From Nocardioides sp. ChNu-153 (GTDB taxonomy: Bacteria > Actinomycetota > Actinomycetes > Propionibacteriales > Nocardioidaceae): DNA of 64,000 nucleotides. Where the stretch lies: assembly GCF_030466625.1 (NCBI RefSeq), contig NZ_JADEVT010000003.1, forward strand, positions 124,001 to 188,000. The letters are read 5' to 3'. The notes under the pieces are model-generated. The model made no database searches. It was not told the DNA's origin and saw nothing but the letters and a program-made list of their open reading frames with translations. The position numbers and the translations under genes are program-made. Below are positions 48,605 through 56,856 of the stretch, one piece after another. Numbering within the stretch: position 1 is the stretch's first letter; the number at the start of each line of letters is the position of its first letter.

Positions 48605-50190
48605 ATCCTGAAGACGCCGAAGCGGTCGGTCCCGCGGATCGGCTGGTTGTCGATGACGGACAGGCAGATGCCGAGCACGGTGCGGGTGTCGCGCGGGTCG
48701 ATGACCCCGTCGTCGTACACGAGCCCGGAGAGGAAGAACGGCAGGCTCTGCTCCTCGACCTGCTGCTCGACGTACGCGCGGATGCCCGCGGCGCCCTCCT
48801 CGTCGTACGGCTGGCCCTTGGCCTCGGCGCCGGCCCGCATGACGAGGTCCATGACGCCGGCGAGCTGCGCCGGGCCCATGACGGCCGACTTCGCCGAGGG
48901 CCAGGTGAAGAGGAAGCGCGGGTCGTAGGCGCGCCCGTTCATGCCGTAGTTCCCCGCGCCGTAGGAGGCGCCCATGATCACCGTCAGGTGCGGCACCGCG
49001 GAGTTGGAGACCGCGTTGATCATCTGGGCGCCGTGCTTGATGATCCCACCCTGCTCGTACTCGGCGCCGACCATGTAGCCGGTCGTGTTGTGCAGGAACA
49101 GCAGCGGGGTGTCGACCTGGTTGGCGAGCTGGATGAACTGCGTCGCCTTCTGCGCCTCCTCGCTGAACAGCACGCCCTGGGCGTTGGCGAGGATGCCGAC
49201 GGGCCGCCCGTGGATCCGCGCCCAGCCCGTCACCAGCGAGGAGCCGTAGAGCGGCTTGAACTCGTCGAAGGGCACGTTCGCCGCCGGCCCGACACCGGGC
49301 GTGGTGCCGTCGACGATCCGCAGGATCGCCTCGCGGGGGTCGAACGGCTCCTTGAGGTCGGTCGGCACGAGGTCGAGCAGGCCGTCGGGGTCGAGGTCCG
49401 GCTCGGCGTACGCCGGCAGCGCGGCGTCGGCGCGCGCCTTGCGGACCCCGAGGCGGGCCACGATGCGCCGCCCGATGCGAATGGCGTCGTGCTCGTCGGC
49501 GGCCAGGTAGTCCGCGAGGCCCGAGGTGCGGGCGTGCATCTCCGCACCGCCCAGCGACTCGTCGTCGGACTCCTCGCCGGTCGCCATCTTCACCAGCGGC
49601 GGGCCGCCGAGGAACACCTTGGCGCCCTCCTTGACCATGACGGTGTAGTCGCTCATGCCGGGGATGTAGGCGCCGCCGGCGGTCGAGTTGCCGAACACGA
49701 GCGCGATGGTGGGACGCCGGTCGGCGGAGGCCCGGGTGATGTCGCGGAACATCCGCCCGCCGGGGATGAAGATCTCCTTCTGCGTCGGCAGGTCGGCGCC
49801 GCCGGACTCGACGAGCGCGATGGTCGGCAGCCCGTTCTCGGCCGCGACCTGCGCCGCCCGGAACGCCTTCTTCAGCGTCCAGGGGTTCGACGCACCGCCC
49901 TTCACGGTCGGGTCGTTGGCGGTGATCATGCACTCCACGCCCTCGACCACGCCGATGCCCGTGACGAGCGAGGCGCCGACCGTGAAGTCGGAGCCCCAGC
50001 CGGCCAGCGGGCTCAGCTCGAGGAACGCCGAGCCCTCGTCGAGGAGCAGCTCGATGCGCTCGCGCGCCAGCAGCTTGCCCCGCTTCTTGTGCCGCGCGAC
50101 GTACTTCTCCCCGCCGCCCGCCACGGCCTTCGCGTTCTCGGCGTCGAGCGCCTCGACCTTCTCCAGCAGTGCCTCGCGGTTCGTGCTCAT
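48601..50190 (-). CDS. Acyl-CoA carboxylase carboxyltransferase (beta) subunit
   Basis: A 529-residue carboxyltransferase. ARHKKRGKLLARERIELLLD at the N-terminus, SGGADLPTQKEIFIPGGRMF, the acyl-CoA oxyanion loop GNSTAGGAYIPGMSDYTVMV, and in the second half HNTTGYMVGAEYEQGGIIKH, ASYGAGNYGMNGRAYDPRF and FTWPSAKSAVMG. GAGNYGM and GRAYDPRF are typical of methylcrotonyl-CoA/geranyl-CoA carboxylase beta subunits rather than propionyl-CoA carboxylases, in line with the AtuA context. Strong GGAGG before ATG 50190; the ATG overlaps the SRPBCC stop (ATGA). Confidence 0.9.
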   Translation of the reverse strand: MSTNREALLEKVEALDAENAKAVAGGGEKYVARHKKRGKLLARERIELLLDEGSAFLELSPLAGWGSDFTVGASLVTGIGVVEGVECMITANDPTVKGGASNPWTLKKAFRAAQVAAENGLPTIALVESGGADLPTQKEIFIPGGRMFRDITRASADRRPTIALVFGNSTAGGAYIPGMSDYTVMVKEGAKVFLGGPPLVKMATGEESDDESLGGAEMHARTSGLADYLAADEHDAIRIGRRIVARLGVRKARADAALPAYAEPDLDPDGLLDLVPTDLKEPFDPREAILRIVDGTTPGVGPAANVPFDEFKPLYGSSLVTGWARIHGRPVGILANAQGVLFSEEAQKATQFIQLANQVDTPLLFLHNTTGYMVGAEYEQGGIIKHGAQMINAVSNSAVPHLTVIMGASYGAGNYGMNGRAYDPRFLFTWPSAKSAVMGPAQLAGVMDLVMRAGAEAKGQPYDEEGAAGIRAYVEQQVEEQSLPFFLSGLVYDDGVIDPRDTRTVLGICLSVIDNQPIRGTDRFGVFRM

Positions 50191-50663
50191 CGGCCCTCCT
50201 CCAGGACGCGCGCCATGCGGTCCAGCGTCGTGCGCATGCCGCGCTCGTTGGTCCGGCCCCGCAGCTGCCCGAGCAGCAGCCAGTACAGGCGCACCGGCAG
50301 CGCCGGGTCGAGGCGGTAGTACTCCGTCACCCGGGTGCCGTCGCCCGCGGGCTCGAGGCGGTAGCCCCAGTTGTTGATCGTCTGCTTCGGCGTGCCCACC
50401 GACCACTCGAGGACGCGGCCGGGCTCGCAGCGCGTGATGCGACAGGGGGTCCAGTACGTCGGCCCCACGCCGTTGCGCTTCACGTGCCCCTTGAAGGTCG
50501 CGCCGACCGCGGGACCGGTGGAGCCGCGGGTCCAGCGCGCCTCGAACGTCTCGGGCGAGAACTCCCCGATCCGCGTGACGTCGCTGACCAGGTCCCACAC
50601 CGCGTCGACCGGCGCCGCGACGTGGCGCGACACCTCCCCGCCGAGGGGGCGCAGGAGCCTCAT
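50187..50663 (-). CDS. SRPBCC (START-like) family protein
   Basis: A 158-residue protein with the SRPBCC/polyketide-cyclase pattern: VSRHVAAPVDAVWDLVSDVT at the N-terminus, GEFSPETFEARW, VGATFKGHVKRNG, and the C-terminal amphipathic helix NERGMRTTLDRMARVLEE. This fold binds hydrophobic ligands; a role as a lipid/acyl carrier or cyclase-like helper in the pathway is likely, but the ligand is unknown. Fully embedded in the operon, with 4-bp overlaps on both sides, so it is not an accidental neighbour. Confidence 0.85.
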   Translation of the reverse strand: MRLLRPLGGEVSRHVAAPVDAVWDLVSDVTRIGEFSPETFEARWTRGSTGPAVGATFKGHVKRNGVGPTYWTPCRITRCEPGRVLEWSVGTPKQTINNWGYRLEPAGDGTRVTEYYRLDPALPVRLYWLLLGQLRGRTNERGMRTTLDRMARVLEEGR

Positions 50664-51856
50664 CCGGCGTACCCCAGCAGCCGCGCGGAGAGGTCGGCGA
50701 GCACCTCGTTGGCGCCGCCGCCGATGCCCAGCAGCCGCACGTCGCGGTAGTGGCGCTCGACCTCCGAGCCGCGCATGTAGCCGGTGCCGCCGAACAGCTG
50801 CACCGCCTCGTGGCAGACCTGCTCGGCCGTGCGCACCGCGGTCTCCTTGGCCAGGCACGCCTCGGCGATCACCTGCTCTCCCGCGACGTGCCGGGCCGCG
50901 ACCGCGTGCGTGTAGGTGCGGGCGACCTCGACCTGGCGGCGCATCTCGACGAGCTTGTGGCGCACCACCTGGCGCGAGCTGAGCGGCTTGCCGAAGGTCT
51001 GCCGCTCGTGGGCGTACGCCGCGGCGAGCGCCAGCGCGCGGGCGGCCGCAGCGTAGCCCTGCACCGCCAGGCCGATGCGCTCGACGACGAACTGCTGCGC
51101 GATCTGGACGAACCCGGTGCCCTCCTCGCCGACGAGGTTGGCCGCCGGCACGCGGCAGTCGACGAACGACAGCTGCGCGGTGTCGGAGCAGTGCCAGCCC
51201 ATCTTGTCGAGCTTGCGGTCCACCGTGAACCCGGGCGTGCCGGCCTCCACGACGAGCAGCGAGACGCCACCGTGGCCCTGGCCCGGCTCGAACGCGCCGC
51301 CCGTGCGCACCGCGGTGGTGACGAAGTCGGCCCGCGTGCCCGAGGTGATGAAGGTCTTGGCGCCGTTGACGACGTAGTGGTCCCCGTCGCGCACCGCCGT
51401 GGTGCGGATCGACGCCACGTCGGAGCCGCCCTCGGGCTCGGTGACGCCGAGCGAGCCGATGGTCTCGCCGGCCAGGGTGGGCCGCACGAAGCGGTCGACG
51501 AGGTCGGCGTCGCCGCTCGCCACGATGTGCGGCAGCGCGATGCCGTGGGTGAAGAGGCTGGCGATGAGGCCACCCGAGCCGCCGCCGTCGAAGATCCCCT
51601 CGGTCACCGTCACGGAGTCGAGCAGGTCGCCGCCGTCGCCGCCGACGGCCTCGGGGAAGCCGATGCCGAGCAGGCCCGCCTTCGCCGTCGTGGCGTGCAG
51701 CTCGCGCGGCAGGGCGCCGGCGTCCTCCCACTCCTGCAGGTACGGCGCGACCTCCCGCCGCGTGAACGCCGCGGCGGCCTCGCGCAGGGCGGTGCGCTCC
51801 GGCGTACCCGTGAAGGCGACGTCGGCGGCCAGCGAGGTCTCCATCCGCCCGCTCAC
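50660..51856 (-). CDS. Acyl-CoA dehydrogenase (second in operon)
   Basis: A 398-residue acyl-CoA dehydrogenase. LLGIGFPEAVGGDGGDLLDS, SLGVTEPEGGSDVASIRTTA, YVVNGAKTFITSGTRADF, and C-terminal ACLAKETAVRTAEQVCHEAV plus QLFGGTGYMRGSEVERHYRD. GYMRG with YRDVRLL is typical of citronellyl-CoA- or isovaleryl-CoA-type members rather than medium-chain ones. GTG 51856 (ATG 51844 is the alternative) overlaps the AtuA-family stop. Together with the downstream enzyme it gives the operon two dehydrogenation steps. Confidence 0.9.
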   Translation of the reverse strand: MSGRMETSLAADVAFTGTPERTALREAAAAFTRREVAPYLQEWEDAGALPRELHATTAKAGLLGIGFPEAVGGDGGDLLDSVTVTEGIFDGGGSGGLIASLFTHGIALPHIVASGDADLVDRFVRPTLAGETIGSLGVTEPEGGSDVASIRTTAVRDGDHYVVNGAKTFITSGTRADFVTTAVRTGGAFEPGQGHGGVSLLVVEAGTPGFTVDRKLDKMGWHCSDTAQLSFVDCRVPAANLVGEEGTGFVQIAQQFVVERIGLAVQGYAAAARALALAAAYAHERQTFGKPLSSRQVVRHKLVEMRRQVEVARTYTHAVAARHVAGEQVIAEACLAKETAVRTAEQVCHEAVQLFGGTGYMRGSEVERHYRDVRLLGIGGGANEVLADLSARLLGYAG

Positions 51857-53682
51857 AGCAGCGAGTCCTCGACGCTGACCATCCGGCTGCGCACCCACTC
51901 GCCGAGGCCCTTGGCCTGGGGGTCGAAGCGGGTGGAGGCCGCCACCCCCTCGCCGAGCAGACCCTTGACCACCACGTTGACTCCTCCGAGGTTGGGCAGC
52001 GGGTAGACCTCGACCTCGAGGTCGGCCGCCTCCGGCACCAGCTCGCGGATGCGGCTGGGGGTGACGAGCTTGGTCAGCCAGGTGACGCGCGCCGCGTGCT
52101 TCGCCGGGTCGTGGCGGGCGCCGGTCGTGGCGACCCACAGCCCGATGTTGGCGTCGCCGCCCTTGTCGCCCGAGCGGGCGTGGACGAACGAGCCGAGCGG
52201 CATCCGGCGCGTCAGCGTGTCGATCGGGGCGGGGTACGGCGAGGGGCGCTGCGCCTGCGCCTCCACGTCCGCCACCTCGTCCGCCCCGGTGGTCACCGGG
52301 GGGTCGGCCACGACGACGCGCTGCTCCTCGCCGTCGGCATCCCGCACGACGACGAGGTGCTCGACGGCGCCGCGGTCGACGTACGCCGGGTGGTAGACGC
52401 CGTACGGCGAGGGCTTGGCCGGCGGTGCGGTGATCGCGAAGCCGGGGTAGGAGCCGAGGGCGAGCTCGACGGCGGCCGAGGTGAAGGAACGGCCGACCTT
52501 CTCGGCGTCCGGGTCGAGCACGGTGGCGCGCAGCAGGACGGACGCCGACTCCTCGGTGGGGGCGTCCGGCGTGGCGGGCCCGGTGTCCGACCAGTCGAGG
52601 GTCGCGGGCCGGCCCAGCGGCGAGGCGTCGAGGGTCGACTCGACCTGGGCGCGCACCCACGCGGCCTTATGGTCGATGTCGAGGCCGGTGAGCACGAACT
52701 CGACGCTGTTGCGCCAGCCACCCAGCACGTTGACGGCGACCTTGAGCCGCTCCGGCGGCGGGCTGCCGACGACGCCGCCGACCCGCACGCGGTCGGGGCC
52801 GACCTGCTCGAGGCGCACCGTCTCGAGGTGGGTGGTGACGTCGGGGCCGTGGTAGCGGTTCGACTGGATCTCGTAGACCAGCTGGGCGGTGACGGTGTCG
52901 GTCGTGACCGCGCCGCCGGTGCCGTCGTGCTTGGTGACGACGAACGAGCCTTCGGCGGCGATCTCCGCGACGGGGAAGCCCAGGGGCGTGGTGAGCGCGT
53001 CGGGCGGCAGGTCGCCGAACCCGGAGAAGTTGCCGCCGGTGGCCTGCGTGCCGCACTCCAGCACGTGGCCGGCGACGACGGCGCCCGCGAGCTCGTCGTA
53101 CGCCGTGGGGCCCCAGCCGAAGTGCGCCGCCGCGGGGCCGACGACGAGGGAGGCGTCCGTGGTGCGGCCGGTGACGACGACGTCGGCACCGGCGCCCAGG
53201 GCCTCGGCGATGCCGAACGCGCCCAGGTAGGCGTTGGCCGTGAGGGCCTGCGACCAGTCGCGGTCGGCCGGGTGCAGCGCCACCGCGCCCTCGCGCAGCG
53301 CGGCGGACAGGTCGTCGCCGCTGACGTGGGCGATACGCGGCGACAGGCCCAGGCCCTGCGCGACCTCGGCGAGGCGGTCGGCGAGCCCGGCGGGGTTGAG
53401 CCCGCCGGCGTTGGCGACGATGCGCACGCCCTTCTCGAGGGCGAGACCGAGGCAGTCCTCCGCCTGGCGCAGGAAGGTGCGGGCGTAGCCGGACGTCGGG
53501 TCGCGCATGCGGTCCTTGCCGAGGATGAGCATCGTCAGCTCGGCGAGGTAGTCGCCGGTGAGCACGTCGAGGCCGTGCGGCCCGTCCGGGCCGGTCGTGA
53601 CGCCCTCGAGCATCTCGCGCATGGCGGAGAGCCGGTCGCCGTAGAACCCCGAGCAGTTGCCGATGCGCAGCACGTCGCTCAC
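51853..53682 (-). CDS. AtuA-family (DUF1446) protein
   Basis: A 609-residue AtuA-like protein. The DUF1446 domain (about 1-450) includes VLRIGNCSGFYGDRLSAM, GDYLAELTMLILGKDRM, VANAGGLNPAGLADRL, DVVVTGRTTDASLVVGPAAA and VLECGTQATGGNFSGFG; the C-terminal domain (about 490-600) has GSFVHARSGDKGGDANIGLW and PNLGGVNVVVKGLLG. In Pseudomonas, AtuA is needed for growth on acyclic terpenes such as citronellol, and DUF1446 proteins accompany geranyl-CoA-type carboxylases. Its enzymatic role is not established. GTG 53682 overlaps the upstream gene by 4 bp. Confidence 0.88.
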   Translation of the reverse strand: MSDVLRIGNCSGFYGDRLSAMREMLEGVTTGPDGPHGLDVLTGDYLAELTMLILGKDRMRDPTSGYARTFLRQAEDCLGLALEKGVRIVANAGGLNPAGLADRLAEVAQGLGLSPRIAHVSGDDLSAALREGAVALHPADRDWSQALTANAYLGAFGIAEALGAGADVVVTGRTTDASLVVGPAAAHFGWGPTAYDELAGAVVAGHVLECGTQATGGNFSGFGDLPPDALTTPLGFPVAEIAAEGSFVVTKHDGTGGAVTTDTVTAQLVYEIQSNRYHGPDVTTHLETVRLEQVGPDRVRVGGVVGSPPPERLKVAVNVLGGWRNSVEFVLTGLDIDHKAAWVRAQVESTLDASPLGRPATLDWSDTGPATPDAPTEESASVLLRATVLDPDAEKVGRSFTSAAVELALGSYPGFAITAPPAKPSPYGVYHPAYVDRGAVEHLVVVRDADGEEQRVVVADPPVTTGADEVADVEAQAQRPSPYPAPIDTLTRRMPLGSFVHARSGDKGGDANIGLWVATTGARHDPAKHAARVTWLTKLVTPSRIRELVPEAADLEVEVYPLPNLGGVNVVVKGLLGEGVAASTRFDPQAKGLGEWVRSRMVSVEDSLL

Positions 53683-54560
53683 GCCGGTCCTCCCTGGCTG
53701 TCGGTGCTGGTGGCGGTGCCGGTGTCGGTGCCGGCCGGCGCGCGGCCCGGGCCGGGCGGACCGGCGAAGGCCTGGGCGACGTCGAGCCAGTGGTCGGCCT
53801 CGGCGCCGGTCGCGCGCAGGGCGAGGTCGGCGCGGTGCCGGCGCTGCGTGACGAGCTGGGCGAAGTCGACCGCGGGGCCCTCGACGCGCTGCGCGGCGTC
53901 CTCCGGACCCCACGTCCACGTGGCACCCGAGGGGCCGACGAGCTCGACGCGCACCTCGGCGGTGGGGGCCTCCTCGCCGCGGTTGAGGTGGGAGAAGGCG
54001 CGGGTACGCACGCCGATGTGGCAGACGTGGCGCACGCCGTCGTCGTGCTCGACCGGCGCGCCGAGGGCGTCGGCGACGTCGAGGCCGTGGGCCCAGGTCT
54101 CCATGTAGCGCGCCGTCGCCATCGACGTCGGGCTCATCGGCGGGCCGAACCAGGGCATCTTCGCCCCCGGGTGCCGCTCGGCCAGCTCGCGCAGCGCCGC
54201 CTGCAGGGTGGCGCGGCGGTCGCGCCAGTCGGCCAGCAGCGTGGCGGGCGGTACGGCGCCCCCCTCCGTCGCGGACGTGTCCACGAAGTGCTCGGGGTCG
54301 CTCATCGCCTGCAGCACGAGGGCGTCCCAGGGCTCCTTCGCCCCGGCCGCGGCACCGGCGGCCGCGGTGGCGGCGACGTCGGTCCAGGCGAGGTGCCCGA
54401 CCTGGGCCGCGACGTCCCAGCCCGCCGCCGGCGTCGGGCGGCGCCAGTCGGCCTCGGGCAGCGGGGCGACCAGGGCGTCCAGGCGGACCGACAGCGCGTC
54501 GAGGTCGGCCAGGACGCCCGCGAGGGCGCCTCCGGCGGCGGGGTCGGGGGGCGGGGCCAT
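53679..54560 (-). CDS. TIGR03084-family (DinB/MDMPI-like) protein
   Basis: A 293-residue protein of the mycothiol-dependent maleylpyruvate-isomerase-like fold. The N-terminal DinB-type helical bundle (about 1-150) includes GWDVAAQVGHLAWTDVAATA and a central AMSDPEHFVDT; MATARYMETWAHGLDVADAL provides the remaining metal-ligand histidine. The C-terminal half (about 170-265) contains HVCHIGVRTRAFSHLNRG. TIGR03084 proteins are common beside acyl-CoA catabolic operons in actinobacteria and may be mycothiol-dependent enzymes. The gene is fused into the operon by TGATG overlap with the TetR regulator. Confidence 0.82.
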   Translation of the reverse strand: MAPPPDPAAGGALAGVLADLDALSVRLDALVAPLPEADWRRPTPAAGWDVAAQVGHLAWTDVAATAAAGAAAGAKEPWDALVLQAMSDPEHFVDTSATEGGAVPPATLLADWRDRRATLQAALRELAERHPGAKMPWFGPPMSPTSMATARYMETWAHGLDVADALGAPVEHDDGVRHVCHIGVRTRAFSHLNRGEEAPTAEVRVELVGPSGATWTWGPEDAAQRVEGPAVDFAQLVTQRRHRADLALRATGAEADHWLDVAQAFAGPPGPGRAPAGTDTGTATSTDSQGGPA

Positions 54561-55219
54561 CAGGACTCCTGGAGGTCGGGGGTCGGGGCGGGGGCGGCGG
54601 GCGTGGCGGGGGCGGCGTCGAGCGCGGCGTCGAGCGTGAGCGCCCACTGGTCGAGGATCCGGGCGCGGCGGGCGGTGTCGTCGCCGAGCGTGGCGGCGAG
54701 GCCGAGGCCGCGCACGAGGTCGAGCGTGGCCTGCACGAGCTCGCGGACGCCGGGTCGCGACTCGTCGGCGCCGAGCAGCTCGACGGCCAGCTTGTGGGTC
54801 TCGCGGCCGAGGTGGCGCTCGAAGGGCGCGACGACCTCGCGCAGCGCGTCGTCGGCGCGGGCCGCGACCCACAGCTCGAGGGCCGCGGTGAAGACGGGGC
54901 CGGTGAACAGGTCGGCCAGCATGCGCAGCACCGCGCCCGTGCTGCGCCCCTCGCCCAGCGCGGCGACGGCAGCGCTCAGCTCGGCGCGCCGCGCCTGCGT
55001 CAGGTGCTCGACCGCGGCCACGACGAGGTCGCTCTTGGACGGGAAGTGGTGCAGCTGCGCGCCGCGGCTCACGCCGGCGCGCTGCGAGACCACGGTCGTC
55101 GACGTGCCCGCCCAGCCCCGCTCGGCCAGCACTTCGACGCAGGCCTCGAGCAGGCGTGCGCGCATGGCCCGCGTGCGCTCCTCCTGGGGCACGCGGTTCG
55201 TGCGCTGCGTCACGGTCAC
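54560..55219 (-). CDS. TetR-family transcriptional regulator
   Basis: A 219-residue TetR repressor. The N-terminal HTH (about 18-62) reads ACVEVLAERGWAGTSTTVVS, QRAGVSRGAQLHHFPSKSDL; the C-terminal helical ligand-binding domain is diverse. First gene of the eight-gene catabolic operon, so it probably autoregulates the pathway and senses an acyl-CoA intermediate (inference). Start at GTG 55219 is supported by a leaderless -10 CAGGGT with -35 TTGACT 18 bp upstream; GTG 55213 would shorten it by two residues. Confidence 0.87.
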   Translation of the reverse strand: MTVTQRTNRVPQEERTRAMRARLLEACVEVLAERGWAGTSTTVVSQRAGVSRGAQLHHFPSKSDLVVAAVEHLTQARRAELSAAVAALGEGRSTGAVLRMLADLFTGPVFTAALELWVAARADDALREVVAPFERHLGRETHKLAVELLGADESRPGVRELVQATLDLVRGLGLAATLGDDTARRARILDQWALTLDAALDAAPATPAAPAPTPDLQES

Positions 55220-55226
55220 CCGGCCC

Positions 55227-55255
55227 ACCCTGGGGCACGAGCCCACAAACAGTCA
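55227..55255 (-). promoter_or_regulatory. Promoter of the TetR/AtuA operon
   Basis: On the minus strand, -35 TTGACT (55255-55250), 17-bp spacer and -10 CAGGGT (55232-55227), then 7 bases to GTG 55219. ACAG and CTGT half-sites flank the -35 box and may form a weak TetR operator. Confidence 0.6.
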
Positions 55256-55380
55256 AGCCTGTCTTTTTCTCCCACGGCCAGGACGCAACCGATCCGAGGG
55301 CCGGCGCGTCGGACCCCGGGCGGGTACGGCGGGCGCGGGGGTGCCGCCGTACCCGGCCCACGGCCCGGCGGCGTCTCGGT

Positions 55381-55386
55381 CACACT
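55381..55386 (+). promoter_or_regulatory. Putative leaderless -10 element of the SDR gene
   Basis: CACACT is followed by 6 bases and ATG 55393, with no Shine-Dalgarno sequence. Confidence 0.4.
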
Positions 55387-55392
55387 GCCCGC

Positions 55393-56148
55393 ATGAGCGA
55401 CGCACGCACGATCGTCATCACCGGCGCGAGCTCCGGGCTGGGGGCGGAGATGGCCCGCCAGTTCGCGGACCTCGGCTACGACCTCGGGCTGTGCGCGCGC
55501 CGCACCGACCGCCTCGACGAGCTGCGCTCCGAGATCCTCGCGCGCCACCCGGAGCGGCGCGTGGAGGTGCGGGCGCTCGACGTCACCGACGACGACGCCG
55601 TCTTCACCGTCGTGCACGACCTCGCCCGGGCGCTGGGACGCATCGACCGCTTCATCGTCAACGCGGGTCTCGGCAAGGGCGCGCAGCTGGGCACCGGCAA
55701 GCACCGCGCGAACCGGCAGACCGCCGTCACCAACTTCCTCGGCGCACTGGCGCAGACCGAGGCCGCGCTCGAGGTGTTCCGCACGCAGGGCGACGGGCAC
55801 CTCGTCATGGTGTCGTCGATGTCCGCGATGCGCGGGCTGCCGGGGTCGACCACGACGTACGCCGCGACCAAGGCCGGCGTCGCCCACCTGGCCGAGGGGG
55901 TACGGGCCGACGTGTACGGCTCCGACATCAAGGTCACGGTGCTCTACCCCGGGTTCATCACCTCGGAGATGAACGACGGCACGGGCGGCAACCCGCCGAT
56001 GATCGTCTCGACCGAGAAGGGCGTGCGCGCCATGGTCGCGGCGATCGAGAAGGAGAAGGCGTCGGCCTGCGTCCCGCCCCTGCCCTGGGCGCCCATGAGC
56101 GTCGTGCTCAAGCACGCCCCGCTCGGCGTGCTCCGCAAGCTGGTCTGA
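55393..56148 (+). CDS. Short-chain dehydrogenase/reductase
   Basis: A 251-residue classical SDR. TGASSGLGAEMARQFADLGY binds the dinucleotide and CARRTDRLDEL after beta-2 has the basic residues typical of NADP(H). NAGLGKGAQLG, catalytic Ser in VSSMSAMRGLPG and the YxxxK pair YAATK follow. The C-terminal PLPWAPMSVVLKHAPLGVL is a hydrophobic tail like that of SDRs acting on membrane or lipid substrates. Divergent from the TetR operon, so it may belong to the same regulon (inference). Confidence 0.87.
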   Translation: MSDARTIVITGASSGLGAEMARQFADLGYDLGLCARRTDRLDELRSEILARHPERRVEVRALDVTDDDAVFTVVHDLARALGRIDRFIVNAGLGKGAQLGTGKHRANRQTAVTNFLGALAQTEAALEVFRTQGDGHLVMVSSMSAMRGLPGSTTTYAATKAGVAHLAEGVRADVYGSDIKVTVLYPGFITSEMNDGTGGNPPMIVSTEKGVRAMVAAIEKEKASACVPPLPWAPMSVVLKHAPLGVLRKLV

Positions 56149-56172
56149 GCCGCGGGGAGACCCCCGCGCCCC

Positions 56173-56856
56173 TCACCCCCCGACGGGGGCGGTGGCCTCG
56201 AGGTGGACGTGCTCGTTGAACGACACGAGGCGGACGCCGGCGGGTCCGACGGCGACCTTGGTCACCGCCGTGTTGACCACGACGGGGTGCAGGCGCGTCC
56301 AGGCGCCGGCGAGCTCGGCGGCCGGCACCTCCGGCTCCCAGCCGCCCACCATCGCGACGACGACCCAGGCGATCGCACTGCCGGACGTCACGACCACGAC
56401 GGGGCCGCCGCTGCGGGCGCGCTCGGCGGCGTCGCCCAGCGCGTCCCACGTGCGGCGGGCGAAGGCGGCGAACGCCTCGGTGTAGTCGTCGTGCTCCCCG
56501 CTGGTCCAGCGCAGCATCGCCACCTGCAGCCACTGCTGCACCTGCACCGGGTCGGGGTCGGCGCCGCCGACCATCGTCGGCATGTGGTCGCGCAGCACCT
56601 CGCGGTGGTCGTAGCAGTTCCACCGCGCGTCGAGCACCGGCTCGGTCGACCAGCCGGCCGCCTCCGCCATGCTCTCGACGGTCCCGGCGTGGCAGGGCGG
56701 CTCCCCGTGCAGCAGCGTCGCGGGCGCGACCCCGCGGGCCGCGAGCGTGCCCCCCAGCAGCCGGGCCTGCTCCCACCCCAGCGGCGAGATCGAGTACGGG
56801 CCCTCGGCGTCCCACGCGGCGTGGCCGTCGCGCACGAGGAGCACCGTGCCGCTCAC
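56173..56856 (-). CDS. Histidine-phosphatase-superfamily protein with degenerate active site
   Basis: A 227-residue protein of the phosphoglycerate-mutase-like fold. The strand that normally ends in the catalytic Arg-His-Gly reads LLVRDGHAAWD, so the phospho-acceptor His is replaced by Asp. The position of the second catalytic His reads VVVVTSGSAIAWVV, giving Ser-Gly instead of His-Gly. The R-x-x-x-T segment is also altered (LHGEPPCHAGTVESMAE). The fold looks intact, so it may bind a phospho-ligand without hydrolysing it, or use other residues. GTG 56856 overlaps the kinase gene by 4 bp. Confidence 0.75.
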   Translation of the reverse strand: MSGTVLLVRDGHAAWDAEGPYSISPLGWEQARLLGGTLAARGVAPATLLHGEPPCHAGTVESMAEAAGWSTEPVLDARWNCYDHREVLRDHMPTMVGGADPDPVQVQQWLQVAMLRWTSGEHDDYTEAFAAFARRTWDALGDAAERARSGGPVVVVTSGSAIAWVVVAMVGGWEPEVPAAELAGAWTRLHPVVVNTAVTKVAVGPAGVRLVSFNEHVHLEATAPVGG

